A stretch of DNA of 64,000 nt, from positions 372,001 through 436,000 of the forward strand of contig NZ_BAABHJ010000005.1 in assembly GCF_039542035.1 (NCBI RefSeq), read 5' to 3'. A model generated the notes under the pieces. The model did no database searches, had not been told where the DNA came from, and saw only the letters and a list, made by a program, of their open reading frames with translations. Both the position numbers and the translations under genes were made by a program. Each line of letters opens with the position of its first letter. The stretch's first letter is position 1. Positions 50,351 to 59,673 of the stretch are shown one piece after another. This DNA comes from Actinoallomurus liliacearum (GTDB taxonomy: Bacteria > Actinomycetota > Actinomycetes > Streptosporangiales > Streptosporangiaceae).

Positions 50351-51730
50351 GTGCCGAGGCCCGAGCGCGTTGTGGCCATGCTCACACTGGCGCTCTTGAA
50401 CGTCTTCCTCGTCACCGCCGCGCTGGCAGTGGTCAAGCTCACACCTGACCGTTCCCTCGCCCTGCGGCCTCCAACCGTCGCGCAGCGCGCGCTGGTGACG
50501 GCGGCGGCGCCGGCGCTGGGCTCGCTGGCCGCGACGGCCCCGGTACCGAGCTCGGGCAGCCTGACCTCGCGCCTGGACGGCCTGATGCGGCATGCCGGGA
50601 TGGGGGCCAACCTGACCGGCACCGTGATCGACGCGAGCAGCGGCCGGGCGCTGTACGCCAGCAACGCCGACCGGCCGGCCGTCCCCGCCTCGACGACCAA
50701 GCTGGTCACCTCGACGGCGGTGCTCGCCGCCGCGGGGCCCGATCACCGGCTGACCACCAAGGTGGTCAAGGGTGGTGGCGGCGTCATCCTCGTCGGCGGC
50801 GGCGACTCGCTTCTGACCCGGTCACCGGCCAAGAACGCCTACCCGCGTCCGGCCTCGCTGACCGACCTGGCCAAGCAGACGGCGGCCGCGCTGAAGGCGG
50901 CCGGCACCCGGAGTGTGCGCGTCGACTACGACGTGTCCCTGTTCCCGGGGAAGCAGATGGGGCCGAGCTGGAAGCCCAACTACGTCTCCGAGGGCGACGT
51001 CTCCCCGGTGTGGGCGCTGGAGGTGGACGAGGGCCGGGTCGCGCCGTCCTCGCACGTGCGCGTGCAGAACCCGCCCCGGATCGCCGCCGACGCGTTCGCC
51101 AAGCTGCTGCGCAAACAGGGGGTCTCCGCGACCATCGGCTCCCAGACCACCGCGCCGCAGGGCGCCCAGCAGCTCGGCGCCGTGCAGTCCCCGCCGGTCT
51201 CGGCGCTGGTGGAGGAGTTGCTGACCAACAGCGACAACGACATGGCCGAGGCGATGGCCCGCCAGGTGGCCCTCGCCCGCCACCGGCCGGCGTCCTTCGC
51301 GGGAGGAGCGGCGGCCGTTCATGAGGTGCTGGCCGGCCTCGGCCTCGCGAACGGCGTCGCGACCGTCGACGGCAGCGGCCTGTCGCCCGACAACCGGATC
51401 ACGCCGAACGCCCTGGCCCGGATCCTCGTGGCCGCCTCCTCGGGTGCCCACCCGGAGCTGGCCTCGGTGATGTCCGGGATGCCGATCGGTGGCTTCTCCG
51501 GCACCCTCGCGGGCCGCTACCGCACCGGCGGCTCCGCCGCCGGGATGGGCCTCGTCCGCGGCAAGACCGGCACGCTGAACGGCGTGAACACCCTCGCCGG
51601 CGTGGTGTACGACGCCGACGGCCGGCTGCTGGCGTTCGCCTTCATGGCCAACAACGTCGCGAACCCCAGCGCCGCGCTGGCCGCGCTGGACGGCCTGGCC
51701 GGCAGCCTCGCCACCTGCGGCTGCCACTGA
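50351..51730 (+). CDS. dacB: D-alanyl-D-alanine carboxypeptidase/endopeptidase, PBP4 type
   Basis: 459 residues from the GTG at 50351 (GGGGGAGGGG before it). The N-terminal hydrophobic segment VVAMLTLALLNVFLVTAALAVV is a signal anchor. Active-site motifs are SxxK as PASTTKL (Ser114, Lys117), SxN as LLTNSDNDMAEAMARQ, and KTG as VRGKTGTLNGVNTLAGVV. It trims or cleaves peptidoglycan peptides outside the membrane. The N-terminal part contains the usual inserted domain (YDVSLFPGKQMGPSW, then VSEGDVSPVWALEVDEG). The C-terminus is CGCH; the bases coding it are the seed of a 60-base tandem repeat. Confidence 0.93.
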   Translation: MPRPERVVAMLTLALLNVFLVTAALAVVKLTPDRSLALRPPTVAQRALVTAAAPALGSLAATAPVPSSGSLTSRLDGLMRHAGMGANLTGTVIDASSGRALYASNADRPAVPASTTKLVTSTAVLAAAGPDHRLTTKVVKGGGGVILVGGGDSLLTRSPAKNAYPRPASLTDLAKQTAAALKAAGTRSVRVDYDVSLFPGKQMGPSWKPNYVSEGDVSPVWALEVDEGRVAPSSHVRVQNPPRIAADAFAKLLRKQGVSATIGSQTTAPQGAQQLGAVQSPPVSALVEELLTNSDNDMAEAMARQVALARHRPASFAGGAAAVHEVLAGLGLANGVATVDGSGLSPDNRITPNALARILVAASSGAHPELASVMSGMPIGGFSGTLAGRYRTGGSAAGMGLVRGKTGTLNGVNTLAGVVYDADGRLLAFAFMANNVANPSAALAALDGLAGSLATCGCH

Positions 51731-51922
51731 CCGGCCGGCCGCGGTCTTCGGCGGTCGATTCGGCTGCGAGGGCGTGACCTGCGGCTGCCGCCGGCCGGCC
51801 GCGGTCTTCGGCGGTCGACTCGGCTGCGAGGGCGTGACCTGCGGCTGCCGCCGGCCGGCCGCGGTCTTCGGCGGTCGATTCGGCTGCGAGGGCGTGACCT
51901 GCGGCTGCCGCCGGCCGGCCGC
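51713..51922 (+). repeat. 60-base tandem repeat array growing out of the dacB tail
   Basis: From 51731 three nearly identical 60-base units (51731-51790, 51791-51850, 51851-51910) follow, plus a partial fourth, differing at one or two positions. Each unit ends acctgcggctgcc, the same bases that code for TCGC near the dacB end at 51713-51725. The 60-base period is also 20 codons, and the array is open in two frames. No gene start with a ribosome site is visible inside. Confidence 0.92.
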
Positions 51923-52023
51923 CGGGAGTCGATCCGGCCCCTTCGCGCGTTGGGCGAATATGGGCATGCCCCCGCGAAGAGCGGGGACGTACGGTAGAGG
52001 TGCCCGGCCGGAGAGGTTACGTG

Positions 52024-53142
52024 ATGCCAGCATCCATGATCGACTGGAACGTCGCCGTACAGACGGGGACCCGTCTCGTCCGCTCAGGACCCCAGGTGAG
52101 CCCCGCCGAGGCCCACCAGGTCGTCGCCGAGCTCAGGGACCTGTCGCGGATCGCGCAGGGCCACGTCCGTGAGTTCACCGGGATGGACGGCGGACTCGAC
52201 CCGTCCCCGGCCAAGGTGGTCGACCGCCCAGGATGGATCAAGGCGAACGTCGACGGCTTCCGGGTCGTCCTCGAGCCCCTGATGGAGCAGCTCCAGGAGC
52301 GCCGTGGCGGCGGGATGCTCGATGGGCTCGGCGGCGGCGCCGGCGGCGCGGTCATCCAGGCCGTGGGCTCGCGGGTCACCGGCGCCCAGGTCGGCGCCAT
52401 CCTCGCGTACATGGCCAGCCGCGTGCTCGGCCAGTACGAGCTGTTCCTGCCGCCGGACCCGGCCGGCCGCGCGCCGACGGGGCGCCTGACGCTCGTCGCG
52501 CCCAACATCGTGAGTGCCGAGCAGGAGCTGGACGTCAACACCCACGACTTCCGGCTGTGGGTCTGCCTGCACGAGGAGACGCACCGGGCGCAGTTCGCGT
52601 CCGTGTCGTGGCTGCGCGCCTACGTCCAGGACCAGATGACGGCCTTCCTGCTCGCCGCCGACCTCGATCCCGGCGCGCTGCTCAACCGGCTGCGCGACGT
52701 GGGCGAGGCCGTCGCCGACGCGGTGCGCGGCGGCGAGGGCAACCTCATCGACGCGATCCAGACGCCGGAGCAGCGGGAGATCCTCGACCGCCTCACCGCC
52801 GTCATGACGCTGGCCGAGGGGCACGGCGACTATGTGATGGACGCCGTCGGTCCCGAGGTCGTGCCGAGCGTGGCGGAGATCCGCGCCAAGTTCCAGCACC
52901 GCCGCGAGGGCGGTTCCGGAGTGGACCGGGTCATGCGCCGCCTGCTCGGCCTCGACCTGAAGATGAAGCAGTACGCCGAGGGCTCCCGGTTCGTCAGGGC
53001 CGTCATCGAGCAGGTCGGGATGGAGCAGTTCAACCGCGTCTGGACCTCGCCGAACACCCTGCCGACGCACGCGGAGATCTCCGACCCCGCCCTGTGGGTC
53101 AACCGGGTGGTCGGCAAGCCGGAGCTGCCGTCCGCCGAGTGA
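52024..53142 (+). CDS. Zinc-dependent metalloprotease, DUF2342 family
   Basis: 372 residues from the ATG at 52024 (GTG at 52021 also possible; GGAGAGG lies before them). MIDWNVAVQTGTRLVRSGPQVSPAEAHQVVAELRDLSRIAQGHVREFTGM starts the family. FRLWVCLHEETHRAQFASVSWLRAYV holds the HEETH zinc motif (HExxH), with a downstream Glu/Asp region. It is typically encoded in this position in actinobacteria (coenzyme F420 biosynthesis-associated group). The substrate is unknown. No signal peptide. It follows dacB behind the 60-base repeats. Confidence 0.9.
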   Translation: MPASMIDWNVAVQTGTRLVRSGPQVSPAEAHQVVAELRDLSRIAQGHVREFTGMDGGLDPSPAKVVDRPGWIKANVDGFRVVLEPLMEQLQERRGGGMLDGLGGGAGGAVIQAVGSRVTGAQVGAILAYMASRVLGQYELFLPPDPAGRAPTGRLTLVAPNIVSAEQELDVNTHDFRLWVCLHEETHRAQFASVSWLRAYVQDQMTAFLLAADLDPGALLNRLRDVGEAVADAVRGGEGNLIDAIQTPEQREILDRLTAVMTLAEGHGDYVMDAVGPEVVPSVAEIRAKFQHRREGGSGVDRVMRRLLGLDLKMKQYAEGSRFVRAVIEQVGMEQFNRVWTSPNTLPTHAEISDPALWVNRVVGKPELPSAE

Positions 53143-53229
53143 CCCCGCCTGTCCCGGGGACGGGCCCCGCCGGCCGCCCTTTCGCGGGGACCGTCTCCTC
53201 GGGCGGCCGCCGCGCTGGAGAATGGGGGC

Positions 53230-54246
53230 GTGGGACCTGATCCGGCGGTCGCGGCGGTACGCCTGGCGGTCCGCGGCGCCCTCCGCGAGATCGACGCGGG
53301 CGATCTGGTGCTCGTCGCGTGCAGCGGTGGTGCCGACTCGCTCGCGCTGGCCGGGGCGCTGGCCTTCGAGGCGACCAGATCCGGCCATCGGGCCGGTGGC
53401 GTCACCGTCGACCACGGCCTGCAGGACGGCTCGGCCGAGCGCGCGGCCGAGGTCGTAGGGACGATGACACGGCTCGATCTCGAGCCGGCCGAGGCCGTGC
53501 GTGTGACCGTCGGGACGTCCGGCGGCCCCGAGGCCGCCGCCCGCGACGCCCGGTACGCCGCGCTCGCCGACGCCGCCGCGCGCCATCGCGCCACCGCCGT
53601 CCTTCTCGGGCACACGCTGGACGACCAGGCCGAGACCGTGCTGCTCGGCCTCGCGCGCGGGTCGGGCGCCCGGTCCCTGGCCGGGATGCCGAGGGCGGCG
53701 GGCCGCTACCGCCGGCCGCTGCTCGGCCTCGACCGCGACCTGGTCCGCCGCGCCTGCCTGGCCATGGGCCTGGACCCGTGGGACGACCCGCACAATGGCG
53801 ACCCGGCCTTCGCCCGGGCGCGGATCCGCCAGGACGTCCTGCCGCTGCTCGAGGAGGAGCTGGGGCCGGGTGTGGCGGGCGCGCTGGCCCGTACGGCGAG
53901 GATGCTCCGCGACGACGCCGACGCCCTCGACGCCTGGGCCGACCGCGCGCTCCAGGAGGCGGAGATCGGCGGTGACGCCGGGACCGGCGGTGGTGCCGGG
54001 GTGTCCGGTCTTTCCGTCGAGGTGCTGGCCGGGCTGCCGCGGGCGGTGCGGACGCGGGTGCTGCGCCGGGCGGCGATCGCCGCGGGCAGCCCGCCGGGCA
54101 CTCTGGCGGCCGTCCACGTCGACGCGGTGGACGCCCTCGTCACGGCCTGGCGGGGCCAGTCCCACGTGGACCTACCCGGCCGCGTTCAGGCTCGACGCCG
54201 GTATGAAAAGCTGCTCTTCGGACCGTCCGAATCCTCAGAAATCTAG
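53230..54246 (+). CDS. tilS: tRNA(Ile)-lysidine synthetase
   Basis: 338 residues from the GTG at 53230. The PP-loop motif LVLVACSGGADSLALAGALAFE (SGGADS) is followed by GVTVDHGLQDGSAERAAEVV, TAVLLGHTLDDQAETVLLGLARGSGARSLAGMP and NGDPAFARARIRQDVLPLLEEELGPG. It modifies the wobble C34 of tRNA-Ile2 to lysidine with ATP and lysine, so AUA is read as isoleucine. The C-terminal domain is short but carries the usual helical part. Part of the tilS-hpt-ftsH-folE order. Confidence 0.94.
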   Translation: MGPDPAVAAVRLAVRGALREIDAGDLVLVACSGGADSLALAGALAFEATRSGHRAGGVTVDHGLQDGSAERAAEVVGTMTRLDLEPAEAVRVTVGTSGGPEAAARDARYAALADAAARHRATAVLLGHTLDDQAETVLLGLARGSGARSLAGMPRAAGRYRRPLLGLDRDLVRRACLAMGLDPWDDPHNGDPAFARARIRQDVLPLLEEELGPGVAGALARTARMLRDDADALDAWADRALQEAEIGGDAGTGGGAGVSGLSVEVLAGLPRAVRTRVLRRAAIAAGSPPGTLAAVHVDAVDALVTAWRGQSHVDLPGRVQARRRYEKLLFGPSESSEI

Positions 54247-54284
54247 GCAACCTGCAGTTTTCGGACAGGCGTGAAGCGGACGGC

Positions 54285-54878
54285 ATGATCGCGAAAGGCT
54301 CTGCGGTGGACGAAACGGACATGCGGGCAGATCTGGAGAAGGTGCTCATCCCCGAGGAGGAGCTCCAGGACAAGATCCGGGAGCTCGCCGCCCAGATCGA
54401 CGCCGACTATGCGGGCCGGGAGATCCTGCTCGTCGGAGTGCTCAAAGGCGCGGTCATGGTCATGGCGGACCTGGCCCGCGCCCTCCACGCGCCGATCTCG
54501 ATGGACTGGATGGCCGTCTCCTCGTACGGCTCCGGGACCCAGTCCTCCGGCGTCGTACGGATCCTCAAGGACCTCGACGCGGACATCATGGGCCGCCACG
54601 TCCTGATCGTCGAGGACATCATCGACTCGGGGCTCACCCTGCACTGGCTGATGAGCAACCTGGAGTCGCGCGGCCCGGCGTCGCTGGAGGTCTGCACGCT
54701 GCTGCGCAAGCCGGACGCCGCCAAGATCGAGGTCGACGTGAAGTACGTCGGGTTCGACATCCCGAACGAGTTCGTGATCGGCTACGGACTCGACTACGAC
54801 GAGCGCTACCGCAACCTTCCGTTCGTGGGAACACTTGCCCCACACGTCTACGGTGGAAGTGGGGAACAAGAGGGTTAG
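54285..54878 (+). CDS. hpt: Hypoxanthine phosphoribosyltransferase
   Basis: 197 residues from the ATG at 54285 (GTG at 54306 possible). Purine salvage enzyme that makes IMP or GMP from PRPP. The N-terminal part ADLEKVLIPEEELQDKIRELAAQIDADYAGREILLVGVLKGAVMVMADLARAL and DWMAVSSYGSGTQSSGVVRILKDLDADIMGRHVLIVEDIIDSGLTLHWLMSNL show the PRPP-binding motif VEDIIDSGLT. YVGFDIPNEFVIGYGLDYDERYRNLPFVG completes the family. It precedes ftsH and is separated from it by 192 bases. Confidence 0.95.
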   Translation: MIAKGSAVDETDMRADLEKVLIPEEELQDKIRELAAQIDADYAGREILLVGVLKGAVMVMADLARALHAPISMDWMAVSSYGSGTQSSGVVRILKDLDADIMGRHVLIVEDIIDSGLTLHWLMSNLESRGPASLEVCTLLRKPDAAKIEVDVKYVGFDIPNEFVIGYGLDYDERYRNLPFVGTLAPHVYGGSGEQEG

Positions 54879-55070
54879 TTCAGTACGTTGCTACTTGCGA
54901 AGTAGGACACCGGTCGTCGTGCTGCGGTCTTCCGTGAGACCGGTGTACCTTCGGTATCCCGGCTGCAATGCGGGGAGCCACACTCGGGAAGGCCGCCTCG
55001 TCGCATTACGCGGCGGGGTCTTGGAGACGCTGGTCAGGAGGGACGGGCCCCATCGTGGGGCACCGCATAA

Positions 55071-57083
55071 ATGGATCTGAAGCGCTACTTTCGTGGGCCG
55101 TTGCTGTGGATTCTGGCCTTCGGGGCGCTGGTGCTCCTCGTCATGTACGGGATCAATCCCGGCGGCTCGTACGAGAAGGCCGATACCTCGAAGGTCGTCC
55201 AGGCCATCCAGAACAACCAGGTCAAGTCCGCCCAGATCATCGACAAGGATCAGCGGATCGAGGTCAAGCTCAACAACGGCAAGCAGCTCCAGGCCAACTG
55301 GGTCAGCGGCCAGGGTAACGAGCTGGCCAAGCTGCTGCAGCAGAAGGCCGACCAGGGCCAGCTGAAGAGCTACAACACCTCGGTGCCGAAGCAGAACGTC
55401 TTCTTGAGCCTGCTGTTCAGCTTCCTGCCGATCGTCGTCGTCGTGCTGATCTTCCTGTTCATCATGAACCAGATGCAGGGCGGCGGCTCGAGGGTGATGA
55501 ACTTCGGCAAGTCGCGGGCCAAGCTGGTCACCAAGGACACGCCGAAGACGACCTTCGCGGACGTCGCCGGGGCTGACGAGGCGATCGAGGAGCTGCAGGA
55601 GATCAAGGAGTTCCTGCAGAACCCCGCCAAGTTCCAGGCGATCGGGGCGAAGATCCCCAAGGGCGTGCTGCTGTACGGCTCGCCGGGTACCGGTAAGACG
55701 CTGCTGGCCCGCGCCGTGGCGGGTGAGGCCGGTGTGCCGTTCTACTCGATCTCCGGTTCGGACTTCGTGGAGATGTTCGTCGGTGTCGGCGCCTCGCGCG
55801 TCCGTGACCTGTTCGAGCAGGCCAAGGCGAACGCCCCCTCGATCATCTTCGTCGACGAGATCGACGCGGTCGGCCGGCACCGTGGTGCCGGGCTCGGCGG
55901 CGGTCACGACGAGCGCGAGCAGACGCTGAACCAGCTGCTCGTCGAGATGGACGGCTTCGACGTCAAGGGCGGCGTGATCTTGATCGCCGCGACCAACCGG
56001 CCGGACATCCTCGACCCGGCGCTGCTGCGCCCGGGCCGCTTCGACCGGCAGATCGTCATCGACCGGCCGGACCTGGAGGGCCGTAAGGGCATCCTGCGGG
56101 TGCACGGCCGCGGCAAGCCGTTCGCGCCGGACGTCGACCTGGACACCATCGCCCGCCGTACTCCGGGCTTCACCGGCGCCGACCTCGCCAACGTGATCAA
56201 CGAGGCGGCCCTGCTGACGGCACGCATGGACCGCAAGCAGATCGACATGAACACCCTCGAAGAGGCGATCGACCGGGTCATGGCCGGGCCGGAGCGCAAG
56301 AGCCGGGTCATGTCCGACCGGGAGAAGAAGACGATCGCCTACCACGAGGGCGGTCACGCGCTCGTGGCGCACGCGCTGCCGAACGCCGACCCCGTGCACA
56401 AGATCACGATCTTGTCCCGTGGGCAGGCGCTGGGCTACACGATGACGCTGCCGATGGAGGACAAGTTCCTCGCGAGCCGGTCGGAGATGCTCGACCAGCT
56501 GGCGATGCTGCTCGGCGGCCGTACCGCCGAGGAGCTGGTCTTCCACGAGCCGACCACCGGCGCGGCCAACGACATCGAGAAGGCCACCTCGATCGCCCGC
56601 AAGATGGTCACCGAGTACGGCATGTCCGAGCGCCTCGGCGCCCGCAAGTTCGGCGAGGGCAACGGCGAGCCGTTCCTGGGCCGGGAGATGTCGCACAACC
56701 GTGACTACTCCGAGGAGATCGCCTCGGCGATCGACGACGAGGTCCGGCGGCTGATCGAGTCGGCGCACGACATCGCCTGGGAGATCCTGGTCGAGTACCG
56801 CGACGTGCTCGACAACCTGGTGCTGCACCTCATGGAGAAGGAGACCCTCTCCAAGCAGCAGGTGCTGGAGATCTTCGAGTCCGTGCAGAAGCGCCCGGCC
56901 GCCCCGTCGTACAGCGGCTACGGCAAGCGGCTCCCGTCGGACCGCCCGCCGGTGCTGACGCCGAAGGAGCTGGCGCTGCTCGGCCCGAAGGACGTCCAGG
57001 ACCTCACTCAGGGCAACGGCAGTGGCTCGTCCCGCCCGGCGCTGGGCGAGCACAAGGACAGCGACACCGAAGGCAAGGCGTGA
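55071..57083 (+). CDS. ftsH: ATP-dependent zinc metalloprotease FtsH
   Basis: 670 residues. Two N-terminal membrane segments (residues 10-27 and 112-134) flank an extracytoplasmic domain. The AAA module has Walker A GSPGTGKT (203-210), Walker B IIFVDEID (258-265), and the SRH part LRPGRFDRQI. The zinc protease site is YHEGGH (His425, Glu426, His429), the variant HEGGH of the usual HEAGH. It degrades membrane proteins with ATP. It lies 192 bases past hpt, which leaves room for its own promoter. Its stop overlaps the folE GTG start (GTGA). Confidence 0.97.
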   Translation: MDLKRYFRGPLLWILAFGALVLLVMYGINPGGSYEKADTSKVVQAIQNNQVKSAQIIDKDQRIEVKLNNGKQLQANWVSGQGNELAKLLQQKADQGQLKSYNTSVPKQNVFLSLLFSFLPIVVVVLIFLFIMNQMQGGGSRVMNFGKSRAKLVTKDTPKTTFADVAGADEAIEELQEIKEFLQNPAKFQAIGAKIPKGVLLYGSPGTGKTLLARAVAGEAGVPFYSISGSDFVEMFVGVGASRVRDLFEQAKANAPSIIFVDEIDAVGRHRGAGLGGGHDEREQTLNQLLVEMDGFDVKGGVILIAATNRPDILDPALLRPGRFDRQIVIDRPDLEGRKGILRVHGRGKPFAPDVDLDTIARRTPGFTGADLANVINEAALLTARMDRKQIDMNTLEEAIDRVMAGPERKSRVMSDREKKTIAYHEGGHALVAHALPNADPVHKITILSRGQALGYTMTLPMEDKFLASRSEMLDQLAMLLGGRTAEELVFHEPTTGAANDIEKATSIARKMVTEYGMSERLGARKFGEGNGEPFLGREMSHNRDYSEEIASAIDDEVRRLIESAHDIAWEILVEYRDVLDNLVLHLMEKETLSKQQVLEIFESVQKRPAAPSYSGYGKRLPSDRPPVLTPKELALLGPKDVQDLTQGNGSGSSRPALGEHKDSDTEGKA

Positions 57084-57676
57084 GCGAGGAGCCCGTTCTT
57101 CACGGGCCGCCGGTCGACCAGGCGCGGATCGAGAAGGCGGTACGTGAGATCCTGATCGCGGTCGGGGAGGACCCCGATCGCGACGGGCTGCTCGACACCC
57201 CGGCGCGGGTCGCCCGGGCGTACGCCGAGCAGTTCGCGGGGCTGCGGCAGGAGCCCGAGGACGTCCTGACCACGGTCTTCGACGCCGACCACGACGAGAT
57301 GGTGCTCGTCAAGGACATCGAGGTGTACAGCACCTGCGAGCACCACCTCGTGCCGTTCCACGGGGTCGCGCACGTCGGCTACACGCCGAACGCCCGCGGG
57401 CAGATCACCGGGCTGTCCAAGCTGGCCCGGCTTGTCGACATGTACGCGCGGCGGCCGCAGGTGCAGGAGCGCATGACGTCGCAGATCGCCGACGCGCTGA
57501 TGAACACCCTGAAGCCGCGCGGGGTGATCGTCGTGATCGAGGCCGAGCACCTGTGCATGACCATGCGCGGGGTGCGCAAGCCCGGCGCGCGGACGGTGAC
57601 GTCGGCGGTGCGGGGCGACTTCCGCGAGTCGCCGAGCACCCGCGCGGAGGCGATGAGCCTCATCCTCGGCCGCTGA
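57080..57676 (+). CDS. folE: GTP cyclohydrolase I
   Basis: 198 residues from the GTG at 57080, overlapping the ftsH stop by four bases. It converts GTP to dihydroneopterin triphosphate, the first folate step. Motifs are IEKAVREILIAVGEDPDRDGLLDTPARVARAYAEQFAGL, VYSTCEHHLVPFHGVAHVGYTPN (zinc Cys and His in CEHH), LARLVDMYARRPQVQERMTSQIADAL and HLCMTMRGVRKPGARTVTSAVRG (second zinc Cys). Confidence 0.97.
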   Translation: MSEEPVLHGPPVDQARIEKAVREILIAVGEDPDRDGLLDTPARVARAYAEQFAGLRQEPEDVLTTVFDADHDEMVLVKDIEVYSTCEHHLVPFHGVAHVGYTPNARGQITGLSKLARLVDMYARRPQVQERMTSQIADALMNTLKPRGVIVVIEAEHLCMTMRGVRKPGARTVTSAVRGDFRESPSTRAEAMSLILGR

Positions 57677-57901
57677 CACCTGGGCGGCCGACACGTGTGC
57701 CGCCGGCCTCGGTCCGGCGGCACCTGCCCTCAAGGTGACGACCTCCTGACCGAGCGGGCAAGTGGCGAACTCCACGCCTTGACCAATCGTCGAACGAGTA
57801 GTTCAGCGTTGCGGGAGACTGCTGCGGCCGGATTCCGAGGAATCGATGGCGGTGTTGATGGCGAACCGGGCGAACCCGGGTGACGACGACGCTGTGGGGC
57901 C

Positions 57902-59647
57902 GTGATGGGGGAGACGAAGCAGAACGCGCCGACCCGCCCGGAGCCGGGCGGGCGTGCGCCGGAGCGCCGCCGGCAGCGGCGCTGGGTGCCGGCCGTCGCC
58001 GGCTGGCTGTCCTTCCTGATCGGCCTGCACGACGTCGTCGGGGCGCTGCTGCCGGAGTGGCACCGCCGGATGGTGCGGCTCGACGAGTACGTCCCCGGCT
58101 CGGTGAACAACGCGGCCCGTACGGCGACGCTCGTCGCCGGGCTGCTCCTGCTCCTGCTGTCCCACGGCCTGCGCCGCCGCAAGCGCCGCGCGTGGCGCGC
58201 GGTGGTCGGCCTGCTCGCCTTCACGATCGTCTCCCACGTCGTCAAGGACTTCGCGCTGTCGGCCATCGTCGCGGCGGCGCTGCTGGGGGCGCTGATCTAC
58301 TTCCGCCAGGAGTTCTACGCGACCGGTGACCCGCGGACCCGGTGGCGGGCGCTGTGGGTCGGGTCGTTCCTGGCCGCGGCCAGCGTCGGGGTCGGCCTGC
58401 TGTTCATCGCGGTGAACCGGCACGGGCTCGTCCGCGACTACTCCTTCTCCGAGCGGCTCTGGCACGTGGTCACCGGCCTGTTCGGTGCCTCCGGCCCGGT
58501 GACCTTCGTCTCCGACCGCCGAAACGACCTGTTCAGCCTGATCCTGGGCACGCTCGGCCTGTTCACCGCGGGGACGACGGCCTTCTTGTTCCTCCGCCCG
58601 GCCGAGCCCGCCCCCTCGATGTCCGCCGAGGACGAGGAGCGGATCCGGGACCTGCTCGCCCGGCAGGGCACCCGTGACTCGCTCGGCTACTTCTCGCTGC
58701 GCCGGGACAAGAGCGTGATCTGGTCGCCGACCGGCAAGGCGTGCGTCACGTACCGGGTGGTGTCCGGCGTGATGCTGGCCGGCGGCGACCCGATCGGCGA
58801 CCCGGAGGCGTGGCCCGGCGCGATCGAGGCGTTCCTGGAGGAGGCGGCCCGGCACGCCTGGGCGCCCGCCGTGATGGGCTGCAGCGAGCTCGCCGCGGAG
58901 GTCTGGTGCCGCGACACGGGCCTGTCGGCGCTCGAACTCGGCGACGAGGCGATCGTGGACGCCGCCGAGTTCTCCCTGGAGGGCCGGACGATGCGCAACG
59001 TCCGGCAGATGGTGAACCGGGTGGCCCGCCAGGGCTACACCGCCGAGGTGCGCCGTGAGAAGGACTACGCCCCCGAAGAGCTGACGGCGCTGTGGGACCA
59101 GGCGGACGCCTGGCGCGGCACCGACACCGAGCGGGGGTTCTCGATGGCGCTGGGCCGCGTGGGCGAGCCCGGCGACGAGGAGTGCGTGGTCGCCACCGCG
59201 AAGCAGGACGGCGAGCTGCACGCCATTCTGCACTTCGTACCCTGGGGCGCCGACGGGCTGTCCCTCGACCTCATGCGGCGCGACCGGGCCGCCCAGCCCG
59301 GCCTCAACGACTTCCTGATCGTCGAGGCGCTCAAGGCCGCCCCGGACCTCGGCGTCAAGCGGATCTCGCTGAACTTCGCGGTGTTCCGCGCGGCGCTGGC
59401 CCGCGGCGAGCGGATCGGCGCCGGTCCCGTCCTCAAGGCGTGGCGCGGCCTGCTGATCTTCCTGTCCCGCTGGTTCCAGATCGAGTCGCTGTACAAGTTC
59501 AACGCCAAGTTCCAGCCGGAGTGGCAGCCGAGGTTCTTCGTCTACCCGAGCCTCAACGACGCGCCCCGCATCGCGCTGGCGGCGCTGGAGGCCGAGGCGT
59601 TCATCGTCTGGCCGCGCCTGCGCATCCCCGGTCTGAAACGACCATGA
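57902..59647 (+). CDS. Lysyl-phosphatidylglycerol synthase-like protein (DUF2156, LysX/MprF N-part)
   Basis: 581 residues from the GTG at 57902 (ATG at 57905). The N-terminal half holds six to seven membrane helices: VPAVAGWLSFLIGLHDVVGALL, TATLVAGLLLLLLSHGL, AWRAVVGLLAFTIVSHVVKDFAL and others. The C-terminal half is the DUF2156 GNAT-like catalytic domain: RDSLGYFSLRRDKSVIWSPTGKACVTYRVVSGVMLAGGDPIGD, MRNVRQMVNRVARQGYTAEVRRE, LSLDLMRRDRAAQPGLNDFLIVEALKAA. It adds an amino acid (lysine or another) to membrane phosphatidylglycerol. Located between folE and folP, 225 bases past folE. Confidence 0.9.
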   Translation: MMGETKQNAPTRPEPGGRAPERRRQRRWVPAVAGWLSFLIGLHDVVGALLPEWHRRMVRLDEYVPGSVNNAARTATLVAGLLLLLLSHGLRRRKRRAWRAVVGLLAFTIVSHVVKDFALSAIVAAALLGALIYFRQEFYATGDPRTRWRALWVGSFLAAASVGVGLLFIAVNRHGLVRDYSFSERLWHVVTGLFGASGPVTFVSDRRNDLFSLILGTLGLFTAGTTAFLFLRPAEPAPSMSAEDEERIRDLLARQGTRDSLGYFSLRRDKSVIWSPTGKACVTYRVVSGVMLAGGDPIGDPEAWPGAIEAFLEEAARHAWAPAVMGCSELAAEVWCRDTGLSALELGDEAIVDAAEFSLEGRTMRNVRQMVNRVARQGYTAEVRREKDYAPEELTALWDQADAWRGTDTERGFSMALGRVGEPGDEECVVATAKQDGELHAILHFVPWGADGLSLDLMRRDRAAQPGLNDFLIVEALKAAPDLGVKRISLNFAVFRAALARGERIGAGPVLKAWRGLLIFLSRWFQIESLYKFNAKFQPEWQPRFFVYPSLNDAPRIALAALEAEAFIVWPRLRIPGLKRP

Positions 59648-59673
59648 TCACCGGGACCCTCTAGTCTGGCGAT

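Noticed and set aside
51731..51922. CRISPR array
   Set aside because: The 60-base units follow directly upon one another without unique spacers; it is a tandem repeat.
54891..57053. 720-codon open frame on the minus strand
   Set aside because: Antisense to ftsH, which has all catalytic motifs.
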